A stretch of DNA of 64,000 bases. Origin: Halomicrobium sp. LC1Hm (GTDB lineage Archaea; Halobacteriota; Halobacteria; Halobacteriales; Haloarculaceae). Each line of letters opens with the position of its first letter. Position 1 is the stretch's first letter. Shown piece after piece: positions 34,658-41,960 of this stretch. A model generated the notes under the pieces. It was given only the letters and a program-made list of their open reading frames with translations, was not told the DNA's origin and ran no database searches. A program made the translations under genes and the position numbers. The DNA is taken from NCBI RefSeq assembly GCF_009617995.1, contig NZ_CP044129.1:2232001-2296000 (forward strand). Reading direction: 5' to 3'.

Positions 34658-35334
34658 CAGTTGTTCCCTCCTTTGGTGTTGGCCGATTCACCGTACTTCA
34701 GCAGGTAGAACGTAAAGATCGTCGAGACGACCATCGCGAGACCCGCACCGATACCGACCCAGTGGGGCTGGATGGGCACACCGGCTTCCTCGGGGTCGAG
34801 CGTCTCGACGCCGCCGCCCTCGCCGCCAGAGCCACCGCCCGCGGTGGCGTAGTCGGTCCCGACGACGATCGCCCCTTTCATGTTGAGGCTCTCGTGGGGG
34901 ACACAGTAGTACGGGTAGATACCGTCCTCTTCGAAGGTGTGTTCGTACTCGACGCCGGTCGTCTCGACGGCGCTCCCGGAATCGAGTGGACCTTCTCCCT
35001 CAGAGACGACGTTGTGTCGGCCGCCTTCACCGGTCCACTCGAACTGGACGGTCGCGCCGTTGTCGACGTGGATCGCCGGTGGGCCGAAGCCGAAGGCTCC
35101 GCCGTTTGCCTGGGTGCCGACCTCGACGGTCGCCGAGTCCTGGCCCGTCGCGTCGACGGTTTCGCCGTCGAAGTTGCTCACGCTGCTTAACCAGTCGCCG
35201 TAATCCGGTGGGCCGCCACTGCTGCCGCCATCGCCGCCTTCCTCTTCCTGGGCGACGGCAGCGCCGGTGGCGCTGGCGGCCGCGGAGGCCCCAGCGACAC
35301 CCCCGGCAGTCCGGACGAACTCCCGCCTATTCAT
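34657..35334 (-). CDS. Halocyanin-type blue copper protein with C-terminal membrane anchor
   Basis: The 225-aa protein begins with a Tat signal (MNRREFVRTAGGVAGASAA). Its plastocyanin-like domain has copper ligands His in GGRHNVV and Cys, His and Met in YYCVPHESLNMKG. A Gly-rich linker leads to a C-terminal helix (WVGIGAGLAMVVSTIFTFYLL), so the copper domain is tethered outside the membrane. It is the first gene of the bc operon and likely the electron acceptor of the Rieske/cytochrome b complex. ATG at 35334 is supported by the signal sequence and a TATA box about 30 nt upstream. Confidence 0.92.
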   Translation of the reverse strand: MNRREFVRTAGGVAGASAAASATGAAVAQEEEGGDGGSSGGPPDYGDWLSSVSNFDGETVDATGQDSATVEVGTQANGGAFGFGPPAIHVDNGATVQFEWTGEGGRHNVVSEGEGPLDSGSAVETTGVEYEHTFEEDGIYPYYCVPHESLNMKGAIVVGTDYATAGGGSGGEGGGVETLDPEEAGVPIQPHWVGIGAGLAMVVSTIFTFYLLKYGESANTKGGNN

Positions 35335-35361
35335 AGACGTGCGAAACTCAGGACCGAATTT

Positions 35362-35368
35362 GTATAAA
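35362..35368 (-). promoter_or_regulatory. TATA box of the cytochrome bc operon
   Basis: On the coding strand TTTATAC lies about 30 nt before the halocyanin ATG (35334), the right distance for a nearly leaderless transcript covering seven genes down to 31162. Confidence 0.6.
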
Positions 35369-35395
35369 CCCACCGAATACCGCCAGCAGGCACCG

Positions 35396-36259
35396 TTATC
35401 CTTCGTGTTGACCGTCCTCACCCTCTCCGGAACCGTCGGGTTCCAGCGCCGGCACGAACTCCGGACGCTCTCCGTCCGAGAGGCCGATCGCCCGGAGCCG
35501 ATCGCGGTACTCCTCCGAGCGGAACTTGTCCGAGAGGCGGGCGTTGGCGACCACCAGGAAGAGCACGAGCGCGATCGCCAGGAACGCCAGCCCGGCGACG
35601 ATCAGGAGGACCGGGCTCGCACCCGCACCGCCGATCTGACCGGCGGCGGCCAGAATACCGCCGCCGATCAGCACGAGTCCGGCGAGCAACTGGACACCGG
35701 CGATCAGCTGGAGCATCCAGTTGCCCAGTTCGTTGCCGCCCTCGGGGACCTCCTCCGGTTCGGGGAGCGGATCGTCGCTTGGCGGTTCCGGCACGTCGTA
35801 GTCGTCCATCGAACAGAGCGCGACGGTCGGCTTCACGTCGCGCAGCACCGTCCCGTGTCCCTCGACGGTCCCGTCGGGAAAGACCAGCGCGTACCCCTCG
35901 TCGGAGTAAGCGAGCACGCGCTGGGGGTCCGTGTGGCGTTCGACGCGGGCGAACACTTCGCGCGTGGCGACGCGCGAGCGGAGGTCGTCGGCCACCCGAT
36001 CGAGCAGTTGGCCACCAGTGATCCAGCTCTCCTCTTCGAAGGCGACTTCCCACTCTTCGGCGGTCATCTTCGCCATGTCCTCGGGGCCGAAGTCGTCGAA
36101 GTCGTACTTCTCCTCGACCTCTGCCCGGAGCGCCTCGACCGACGCCTCGTCGGTGGCTGGCCCGGACGACTGCTCGCCGTCGGCGTCGATCCCGCTGTCG
36201 GCTGTCGCCCCCTGCTGGTCGGCTTCGTCTCCCGGCGGCGTCGATTGCGGGTCGGCCAT
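35396..36259 (-). CDS. Acidic membrane protein of the cytochrome bc locus
   Basis: The 287-aa product has a soluble acidic N-terminal two-thirds, including EVEEKYDFDDFGPEDMAKMTAEEWEVAFEE and a beta-like segment with TGGQLLDRVADDL and YALVFPDGTV. Two membrane helices follow (WMLQLIAGVQLLAGLVLIGGG and LLIVAGLAFLAIALVLFLVV), then a charged tail. The family is unknown to me by function but belongs to the bc gene neighbourhood of haloarchaea. It is encoded just upstream of halocyanin (61-nt gap with that gene's promoter). Confidence 0.8.
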   Translation of the reverse strand: MADPQSTPPGDEADQQGATADSGIDADGEQSSGPATDEASVEALRAEVEEKYDFDDFGPEDMAKMTAEEWEVAFEEESWITGGQLLDRVADDLRSRVATREVFARVERHTDPQRVLAYSDEGYALVFPDGTVEGHGTVLRDVKPTVALCSMDDYDVPEPPSDDPLPEPEEVPEGGNELGNWMLQLIAGVQLLAGLVLIGGGILAAAGQIGGAGASPVLLIVAGLAFLAIALVLFLVVANARLSDKFRSEEYRDRLRAIGLSDGERPEFVPALEPDGSGEGEDGQHEG

Positions 36260-36373
36260 GTGGCGACGCTAGGTCCCAAAGGCTCTTGTGCTTTCTGACA
36301 TCACGGCTGTCGCCGTCCGGCAACGGGACCGCGGCTCCGGCACGTTTTAGCGCGGGCTTTCCCTAGGTGGGGT

Positions 36374-36859
36374 ATGCCGGTCTCCGACGCCCTCGTCGCG
36401 ACGATCGTCTTCCTGGCCGTGACCGCGAGTCTCCCGTGTTTCCTCTACGGCGCGTACTACATCATCGAGACCGAGCCCGTCACCTGGGGCGTCCTGATGC
36501 ACCACCTGAAGTTCGTCGTCACCGGCCTCGTGTTGACGACGGTGCCGATGCTGGGCTGGATGCTCCCCCGGCTGCCCGACCAGTTCGGCGGGCTCTCGGC
36601 GCTGCACGCCGTCCTCGGACTGCAGGCCTACGCGATGCTGCTGTTCGGGATGACGGGGATCGTCCGCATCTTCGGGGCGAAGTACGAACACGACCTCTAC
36701 GAGGAGTACGATCAGGAACTGCTGCTCGACGAGATCGGGGGCGACCGGATGGACCACTGGCGCAGTCGCCTCCGGATCGGCGTCTTCGGCTACGTGATCT
36801 TCTGGCTGCTCGCCTACGTGGTCGGCGTCGTCCGCTACGTCATCAGATACCTGCTGTGA
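36374..36859 (+). CDS. Polytopic membrane protein beside the bc locus
   Basis: The 161-aa product has four hydrophobic helices (ATIVFLAVTASLPCFLYGAYYI, HHLKFVVTGLVLTTVPMLGWML, LHAVLGLQAYAMLLFGMTGIV, IGVFGYVIFWLLAYVVGVV). The histidines in MHHLKF and LHAVLG lie at helix ends, as in small haem b or DUF420-like membrane proteins, but I cannot assign haem binding. It is divergent from the acidic bc-locus protein. Function unknown. Confidence 0.78.
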   Translation: MPVSDALVATIVFLAVTASLPCFLYGAYYIIETEPVTWGVLMHHLKFVVTGLVLTTVPMLGWMLPRLPDQFGGLSALHAVLGLQAYAMLLFGMTGIVRIFGAKYEHDLYEEYDQELLLDEIGGDRMDHWRSRLRIGVFGYVIFWLLAYVVGVVRYVIRYLL

Positions 36860-36878
36860 CGGGCCGACGCGCACTCGA

Positions 36879-37565
36879 TCACGACCAGGGCTCGCCGCTG
36901 GCGAGGTCCACGTCGCCGTCGCCCTTCTCGGACGGGCAGATGTCGGCCAGCACGCAGTCGCCGCAGTCGGGGTTGCGGGCGTCACACACCGCGCGGCCGT
37001 GGTCGATCAGCAGGTGCGTGAACTGCTGCCACTCCGACTCGGGGACGACCGGCATCAGGTCTTCCTCGATCGCTTCGGGGCGCTCTTCCTCGGTCAGTCC
37101 CAGCCGTCGCGTGATGCGCTGGACGTGCGTGTCGACGACGATCCCTTCGACCACGTCGTGGCCGTGCTGGAGCACGACGTTGGCCGTCTTGCGCCCCACG
37201 CCCGGCAGGTCGGTGAGTCCGTCCATCGTATCCGGCACCGCCCCGTCGTACTCCTCGACCATGATCTGGCCGGCCGCCGTGAGGTAGCCGGCCTTGTTGT
37301 TGTGGAACGTGATCCCGTAGATGTCCTCGGCCAGTTGCTCCTCGTCGGCCTCGGCGTAGTCACGGGCGGACTGGTACGTCTCGAAGAGGTCCGCGGTCAC
37401 TTCGTTGACCCGTTCGTCCGTACACTGCGCCGAGAGGACGACGGCGACGAGCAGCTCCAGACGACTGGTGTAGTTCAACGAGATCGCGGAGTCGGGATAC
37501 TCCTCGTGCAGTCGCTCGATGACTTCCTCGGCCTGTGCCTCCCGCGTCGCGAGCGTCGTGCCCAT
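36879..37565 (-). CDS. nth: Endonuclease III (base-excision DNA glycosylase)
   Basis: This DNA glycosylase/AP lyase removes oxidised pyrimidines. The 228-aa product has the helix-hairpin-helix LPGVGRKTANVVL with the catalytic Lys, the catalytic Asp in VVDTHVQRI, and a C-terminal 4Fe-4S loop CDARNPDCGDCVLADIC (Cys spacing 6-2-5). ATG at 37565 gives the usual length; the frame is open further upstream only through a palindrome-rich intergenic region. Confidence 0.96.
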   Translation of the reverse strand: MGTTLATREAQAEEVIERLHEEYPDSAISLNYTSRLELLVAVVLSAQCTDERVNEVTADLFETYQSARDYAEADEEQLAEDIYGITFHNNKAGYLTAAGQIMVEEYDGAVPDTMDGLTDLPGVGRKTANVVLQHGHDVVEGIVVDTHVQRITRRLGLTEEERPEAIEEDLMPVVPESEWQQFTHLLIDHGRAVCDARNPDCGDCVLADICPSEKGDGDVDLASGEPWS

Positions 37566-37662
37566 GGGCGTGGCTCGGTCTGGCGAGGCTTGAGCGATTC
37601 GACTCTCGTACTCGTCGTGGCTCCTGTGAATGTCGACGGAACGACTGCGAACAACCAGAAAG

Positions 37663-37702
37663 TCCCACCCTTCGGCTGGCCGGTCGGCCGACACTGGTGG
37701 GA
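37663..37702. repeat. Inverted repeat upstream of nth
   Basis: Arms TCCCACC and GGTGGGA flank a GC-rich inner palindrome containing GGCCGGTCGGCC. It sits 11 nt from the nested palindrome at 37714-37780, and together they fill much of the 262-nt region between nth and the redoxin gene. Confidence 0.5.
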
Positions 37703-37713
37703 TTTTCATACGA

Positions 37714-37780
37714 CCGGCTGTACATCTGTGACCGATTTCGCCACCCCGGATGGCGAAGAGCTTCACGAAGGTACAGCCGG
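37714..37780. repeat. Nested palindromic repeat, copy 2
   Basis: Outer arms CCGGCTGTAC (37714-37723) and GTACAGCCGG (37771-37780) are perfect. An inner hairpin TTCGCCA-CCCCGGA-TGGCGAA lies within. The 22 nt from 37725 (starting TCTGTGACCGAT) match 19973-19994 except at one base. It contains no convincing coding frame. Confidence 0.75.
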
Positions 37781-37827
37781 CAGTATCAGGAGACGACAAC
37801 TGTGACGCCGATCACGTTGTCGACAGT

Positions 37828-38289
37828 TCAGATCGATTCGAGCGCTCCGAGCACGTCGTCGATCGGCGGATCCGCAGCCGGGTCCTCGGCCCGCCACGCG
37901 AACTGGAACCGACAGGACCGGTCGACGACGAACAGTGCGCGCCGGGGCCGCCAGCCGTCGGGCGTCTCCGCGAGGGCGTCGTACCGCTCGGCGAAGAATG
38001 CGTTCGGGTCCGCGAGCAGCGGGAACGGGAGATCGAGGTCCGTGGCCAGCGCTTCGACGGTGTCGAGGTCCGCGATCCCGACGCCGAGCACCGAGAGCCG
38101 GTCGATCGATCGCGACCAGTCGACGGCGGCGAGATCACGGAGGAGCGCTGTCCCGGACTCGTCCGCGCCGAGGAAGGCCACCACGACCGGGGCCTCGTGG
38201 GCCGCCGCGGAGAGCCGATAGGTCTCGTCGCCGTCGGCGAGCGGTCGCGGGAGGTCGAAGTCGGGAGCGGGGTCGCCAGCGTCGAGCAT
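37828..38289 (-). CDS. Redoxin/AhpC-TSA-fold protein lacking the peroxidatic cysteine
   Basis: The 153-aa product has the thioredoxin-fold start of peroxiredoxins (LDAGDPAPDFDLPRPL) and continues PVVVAFLGADESGTALLRDL where peroxiredoxins have a Cys-containing FxPxxxTxxC motif. No Cys is present there; the only Cys is in DRSCRF. LPFPLLADPNAFFAERYDAL matches the second conserved block. It is therefore probably not a peroxidase and may be a chaperone-like or regulatory redoxin. It is divergent from the GNAT gene. Confidence 0.8.
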   Translation of the reverse strand: MLDAGDPAPDFDLPRPLADGDETYRLSAAAHEAPVVVAFLGADESGTALLRDLAAVDWSRSIDRLSVLGVGIADLDTVEALATDLDLPFPLLADPNAFFAERYDALAETPDGWRPRRALFVVDRSCRFQFAWRAEDPAADPPIDDVLGALESI

Positions 38290-38323
38290 ACTCCGACGGA
38301 GGGGCGACCGGCACAAGAAAGCG

Positions 38324-38359
38324 CGGTGTGGCGGAAACGCGGTAACACGCACCACACCG
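38324..38359. promoter_or_regulatory. Inverted repeat between divergent redoxin and GNAT genes
   Basis: Arms CGGTGTGG (38324-38331) and CCACACCG (38352-38359) pair perfectly in the 108-nt divergent intergenic region. It may be an operator shared by both genes, but no regulator is suggested by the sequence. Confidence 0.35.
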
Positions 38360-38397
38360 GGGAAAGACTCAGGTGTGTCTCAGCGGAGGGTTGGCGT

Positions 38398-38931
38398 ATG
38401 CCCGGCCCAGTGTTCATCGACGGCGACGGCGTCGAGTTGCGGACGATCGAACGCGAAGACCTCGACTTCTGTCGGCGGACGCTGAACGATCCGGCGGTCC
38501 GTCGGGGACTCGCCGCGACCGATCCGCTGACCAGCAGCGCCGAAGAGGAGTGGTACGAGCGCCACGTCGTCGAGGGAGACGACGTACACCTGCTGGTCTG
38601 TGACGACGGCGAACCGGTCGGGACCGTCGGTCTCAACGGCGTGAACGAGACCTTCGGCAACGCGGAGCTTGGCTACTGGATCGCCCCCGACTACCACCGG
38701 AACGGCTACGCGACGGCGGCGGCCCGAGCCCTCGTCGACTACGCGTTCACCGAGCGGCGGCTCCACAAGGTGTACGCCAACGCCTTCGCGTTCAACGAGG
38801 GCTCTCAGCGCGTCCTCCAGAAGGTCGGCTTCGAGCGGGAGGGCGTCCACAGAGAGCAGGCGTTCGTCGACGGCGAGTACGTCGACGTGTACCGCTACGG
38901 CCTCCTGGCACCCGATCACACGGCACCGTGA
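38398..38931 (+). CDS. GNAT acetyltransferase (RimJ/RimL type)
   Basis: This 177-aa GNAT-fold acetyltransferase of the RimJ/RimL kind modifies N-terminal amines of proteins or small amines using acetyl-CoA. The start GVELRTIEREDLDF is typical, followed by GYWIAPDYHRNGYATAAARALVDYAF (acetyl-CoA pyrophosphate loop) and NEGSQRVLQKVGFEREGVHREQ. ATG at 38398 gives the family N-terminus. The target is unknown. rtcB starts 33 nt downstream on the same strand. Confidence 0.92.
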   Translation: MPGPVFIDGDGVELRTIEREDLDFCRRTLNDPAVRRGLAATDPLTSSAEEEWYERHVVEGDDVHLLVCDDGEPVGTVGLNGVNETFGNAELGYWIAPDYHRNGYATAAARALVDYAFTERRLHKVYANAFAFNEGSQRVLQKVGFEREGVHREQAFVDGEYVDVYRYGLLAPDHTAP

Positions 38932-38964
38932 GGTTCATGCGCGCGAGCGGAGTACCCATCGCGT

Positions 38965-40407
38965 ATGATCGAACTGACGGGTGACCACACCACGGCCCGG
39001 GTCATGGTCGAGGACGAGTCGCTTGTCGAGGAGAACTGTCTCGACCAGATCCGGACGCTGATCGACCACCCCGCGTTCACCGAACCGGTCCGCGTGATGC
39101 CAGACACCCACTGGGGAGCCGGCGCACCCATCGGCTTCACGATGCCACTCGGCGAGCGCATCGTCCCCAACATCGTCGGCGTCGACGTGGGCTGTGGGAT
39201 GGCCGCGACGAAGCTGGGTTCGACGCTCGCGCTCTCGGACGCCGAACGCGAGCGCCGCGTGCGCGACGTGATCCCAATGGGCCAGGCCGTCCACGACTAC
39301 GACGACGCGGTCCACCTGATAGAGGAGTTTCCCTTCGAGCGGGCCAACGAGGTCTTCGAGGCGTTCGCGGCCAGCTTCGAGGAGCGGTTCGGCACCGCGA
39401 TCGATCCCCTGGGGTTCGACTTCGACGGCTACGACGCCGACTACTTCGAGGGGCTCTGTGAGCGGGTCCTTGCCCAGCAACGCCAGAGCATGGGCTACGT
39501 CATCCGCGGCGTCGGAACGCTTGGCGGTGGCAACCACTTCGTGGAGTTCGCTCGCGCCCAGACGACCGGGGACTACTGGCTGATCGTCCACAGCGGCTCG
39601 CGATACCTGGGCAAGTCGGTCGCCGAGTACTGGCAGGGCAAGGCGACCGAGCGACGCAACGTCGCGACCATCCGCGAGTCGCTTCCGGAGCGGTACCACG
39701 ACTACCTGAAGTTCGATCCCACGGCGATCTCGGATCGGGACCTCTACGAGTGGGTCACCGGCGGCAAGGGGGAGTCACACCTCCGGAAAGACGCCATCCG
39801 CGAGGCGTTCGACGGCGGCGAGATCGAAGCCGTCTTCGACCGCCTCGGCGACCTCCGGCCCGACAGCGGCGACCGCAACACCGATCTCGACTACCTGGAA
39901 GGTCGCGAAGCTCACGGCTACTACGTCGATATGCTGTTCGCCCAGCAGTACGCTCGCTGGAACCGCGCGCTCATGTCCGACCGGATCTGCGAGGCCATCG
40001 GCGTCGAGCCCGTCGAGCGGTTCCAGTCGATCCACAACTACGTCGACTTCCGCGACCTGACGATCCGCAAGGGCGCGACGCCGGCCCGCGAGGGCCAGCG
40101 ACTGATCGTCCCCTTCAACATGGCCGAGGGGTCGCTGCTGGCACGCGGGCGGGGCAACGACAAGTGGCACGACACGGCCCCCCACGGCGCGGGCCGCGTG
40201 ATGGGGCGGGGCGAGGCCCACCGGACCGTCGACATGGCCGACTTCGAGGCGGCGATGGATGGTGTCTACTCCGAGTCCGTCGTCGAATCGGTGCGCGACG
40301 AGGCCCCGATGGCCTACAAGTCCGCCGACGCCATCGCCGACGCCATCGAGCCGACCGCCGAGATCGTCGACTGGCTCGACGCCGTCCACAACCTGAAGGC
40401 GAAGTGA
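38965..40407 (+). CDS. rtcB: RtcB-family RNA ligase
   Basis: RtcB joins RNA 2',3'-cyclic phosphate or 3'-phosphate ends to 5'-OH ends via a GMP-histidine intermediate. The 480-aa protein has MPDTHWGAGAPIGFTMPL, the metal-binding VGVDVGCGMAA, GGGNHFVEF and the guanylation-site motif PHGAGRVMGRGEA with His407. The IVPNIVGVDVGCGM form resembles bacterial-type RtcB more than the archaeal tRNA-splicing enzyme (YDINCG form). It may thus be a repair paralogue. A Doc-like toxin gene lies 50 nt downstream. Confidence 0.92.
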   Translation: MIELTGDHTTARVMVEDESLVEENCLDQIRTLIDHPAFTEPVRVMPDTHWGAGAPIGFTMPLGERIVPNIVGVDVGCGMAATKLGSTLALSDAERERRVRDVIPMGQAVHDYDDAVHLIEEFPFERANEVFEAFAASFEERFGTAIDPLGFDFDGYDADYFEGLCERVLAQQRQSMGYVIRGVGTLGGGNHFVEFARAQTTGDYWLIVHSGSRYLGKSVAEYWQGKATERRNVATIRESLPERYHDYLKFDPTAISDRDLYEWVTGGKGESHLRKDAIREAFDGGEIEAVFDRLGDLRPDSGDRNTDLDYLEGREAHGYYVDMLFAQQYARWNRALMSDRICEAIGVEPVERFQSIHNYVDFRDLTIRKGATPAREGQRLIVPFNMAEGSLLARGRGNDKWHDTAPHGAGRVMGRGEAHRTVDMADFEAAMDGVYSESVVESVRDEAPMAYKSADAIADAIEPTAEIVDWLDAVHNLKAK

Positions 40408-40424
40408 GCGGATGGTCCCCGAGT

Positions 40425-40448
40425 GTTAAAAGAGATGCAGACATCTCT
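40425..40448 (+). promoter_or_regulatory. TATA box and palindromic operator of the doc-like gene
   Basis: GTTAAAA (40425-40431) is about 30 nt before the ATG at 40458. Directly after it lies AGAGATG-CAGA-CATCTCT (40431-40448), a perfect 7-nt inverted repeat between TATA box and start. A repressor bound there would block initiation, which is how toxin-antitoxin operons usually autoregulate. Confidence 0.55.
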
Positions 40449-40457
40449 CGTGGTAGG

Positions 40458-40997
40458 ATGGTTGATGAATCGGAGAGGGATCGAGAGATCGAGGTCGAGA
40501 GCGAGGGTATCGACGAACCGTGGTATCCGAATCCCGGAGATATCGTCGAGATCCACGATGAGGTCCTCGAAGACGATCCCAAAGCCGAACCCGGTCTGAA
40601 ACATCGTGGTGACATAGAGTACGCCGTCGATCACATCAAGCACGGACATTTCGGCGAAGGTCCCGAAACACTGCACGAGAAAGCGTATCAACTGATGCGT
40701 CTCATCGCCGCGAACCACCCGTTCGTGGACGGAAACAAGCGGACAGCACTCGCCAGCACGATGTACTTCTACTTCTGGAACGGATACGATCTATCGTACC
40801 AGGAAGAACTCGAATCAATGCTCGTTCTCATTTCGATCCGTGAAGACTTCATCGACCCCGATGTTGCTGTCGAGTATCTCGACAGTATCGCAGAGGAGTT
40901 CACAGCGGGTGAGTATCTGAAGTTGGTGACTGAAACGTTCGATCTCCTGCTCGATGTCTCCGAGAACATGACGCCGGACGACGAAAATAGTGGCTGA
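40458..40997 (+). CDS. Fic/Doc-family protein (death-on-curing type)
   Basis: The 179-aa product has the Doc-like layout PWYPNPGDIVEIHDEVLEDD and EKAYQLMRLIAANHPFVDGNKRTAL, containing the full Fic motif with catalytic His at residue 87. Fic/Doc proteins modify targets with AMP or phosphate, and Doc inactivates EF-Tu. An acidic N-terminal stretch and a C-terminal helical tail of about 60 residues extend it beyond Doc size. No Phd-like antitoxin precedes it. Codon use is less GC-rich than in the neighbours, which suggests transfer. It has its own promoter and operator. Confidence 0.88.
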   Translation: MVDESERDREIEVESEGIDEPWYPNPGDIVEIHDEVLEDDPKAEPGLKHRGDIEYAVDHIKHGHFGEGPETLHEKAYQLMRLIAANHPFVDGNKRTALASTMYFYFWNGYDLSYQEELESMLVLISIREDFIDPDVAVEYLDSIAEEFTAGEYLKLVTETFDLLLDVSENMTPDDENSG

Positions 40998-41009
40998 TAC
41001 TCCCAACGA

Positions 41010-41016
41010 TTTAAAC
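41010..41016 (+). promoter_or_regulatory. TATA box of the 64-aa ORF
   Basis: TTTAAAC is about 30 nt before the GTG start at 41043, giving the small gene a leaderless promoter of its own. Confidence 0.55.
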
Positions 41017-41042
41017 GCTCGAAACGCGTAGGATCTTCCACT

Positions 41043-41237
41043 GTGAGTATTGACGACCTCGAAACCGACCCCGAAGACCTCTCGCTCGAGGAGCTCGTCG
41101 AGGCTCTGAAGGCCGGCAAGCTCTCTTTTGAAGAGGTTCGGGAGAATGACATACTCCGGCGGCGCATCGGTCGCCTCGTCGTCAAACAGGACATGGAAGA
41201 GCATCGCGACATCTACGACCGTCTCGCCGAGGTCTGA
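41043..41237 (+). CDS. 64-aa acidic helical protein after the doc-like gene
   Basis: The GTG-initiated product starts SIDDLETDPEDLSLEELVEAL and ends DIYDRLAEV, predicted as two or three helices with mixed charge and no Cys. It lies 45 nt after the Doc-like gene and has its own TATA box. It could be an antitoxin with unusual gene order or an unrelated small protein; the sequence does not match Phd that I can see. Coding is likely from promoter position and codon bias. Confidence 0.6.
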   Translation: MSIDDLETDPEDLSLEELVEALKAGKLSFEEVRENDILRRRIGRLVVKQDMEEHRDIYDRLAEV

Positions 41238-41286
41238 AGTCGATCTTCGAAGTCGGCTGTTCGTGGTCACGAACCGTGATCGAAAT

Positions 41287-41922
41287 TCACTCCTTGGGGA
41301 CGAAGACGTACATGTGCCGGATGTCGGCGTCGTAGACCAGCGTCCCCGGCGGGTAACGCTGGAGTCGCCAGGCGACGTAGAGGTCGCCGGCAGATCCCGC
41401 CGTGTTGACGAGGAAGCCGACGAAGGCGGCGAAGGCGAGCATCGGGATCGGAACGAACACCAGCGGGATCAAGAGTACGTCAAGGACGAGTAGGGGCGCG
41501 ATAGCGACGAGTCGCGTCTCGTCGCGGTGCTGGAACTGGTGGAAGGCCGCCGCGTAGAACGCCCCCATCCGCGGAACGACACCGTACGACACGTCGTAGC
41601 CCTGGAACCGCAAGACGATCCCGTGGACCAGTTCGTGGAGCGCGGTCACGACGGCGACGGTCGCGGCGAACACGACCGCGAGGACGACGGGCACCGAGAA
41701 CGAGAAGCCGTCGGCGGTGGCCTCGTAGCCGAACAGCGCCGGGAGCGCGTCTCCCTGGCCGATGCGTAGCATCGAGGCAGATGCGACCAGTGCAGCGGGC
41801 GTGAGGACTGCCACGAGAGCGACCACGGCGCTCATCGAATACCGAAACTCAACTGGCGGGGCGTACCCGTCGGGCGTCTCGGGCAGGAGCGTGTCGTCGA
41901 GATCGTGTTCGCTCGTGGGCAT
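41287..41922 (-). CDS. DUF3267-like membrane zinc protease homologue
   Basis: The 211-aa protein has about five hydrophobic helices and the zinc-binding HELVHG motif at the end of a membrane segment (ATVAVVTALHELVHGIVLRFQG). NTAGSAGDLYVAWRLQRYPPGTLVYD near the C-terminus matches DUF3267-type proteins, in which the Asp may be the third ligand. It is probably an intramembrane or membrane-bound metallopeptidase; the substrate is unknown. The gene ends 50 nt from the 64-aa ORF, converging on it. Confidence 0.85.
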   Translation of the reverse strand: MPTSEHDLDDTLLPETPDGYAPPVEFRYSMSAVVALVAVLTPAALVASASMLRIGQGDALPALFGYEATADGFSFSVPVVLAVVFAATVAVVTALHELVHGIVLRFQGYDVSYGVVPRMGAFYAAAFHQFQHRDETRLVAIAPLLVLDVLLIPLVFVPIPMLAFAAFVGFLVNTAGSAGDLYVAWRLQRYPPGTLVYDADIRHMYVFVPKE

Positions 41923-41960
41923 ACGCTTGCGGCGACAGGCGTCCGCAAAAAACGCTGTCG

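Noticed and set aside
37750-38397. N-terminal extension of the GNAT frame upstream of 38398
   Set aside because: It would cover the divergent redoxin gene antisense and lacks similarity to GNAT proteins; family homology starts at 38398.
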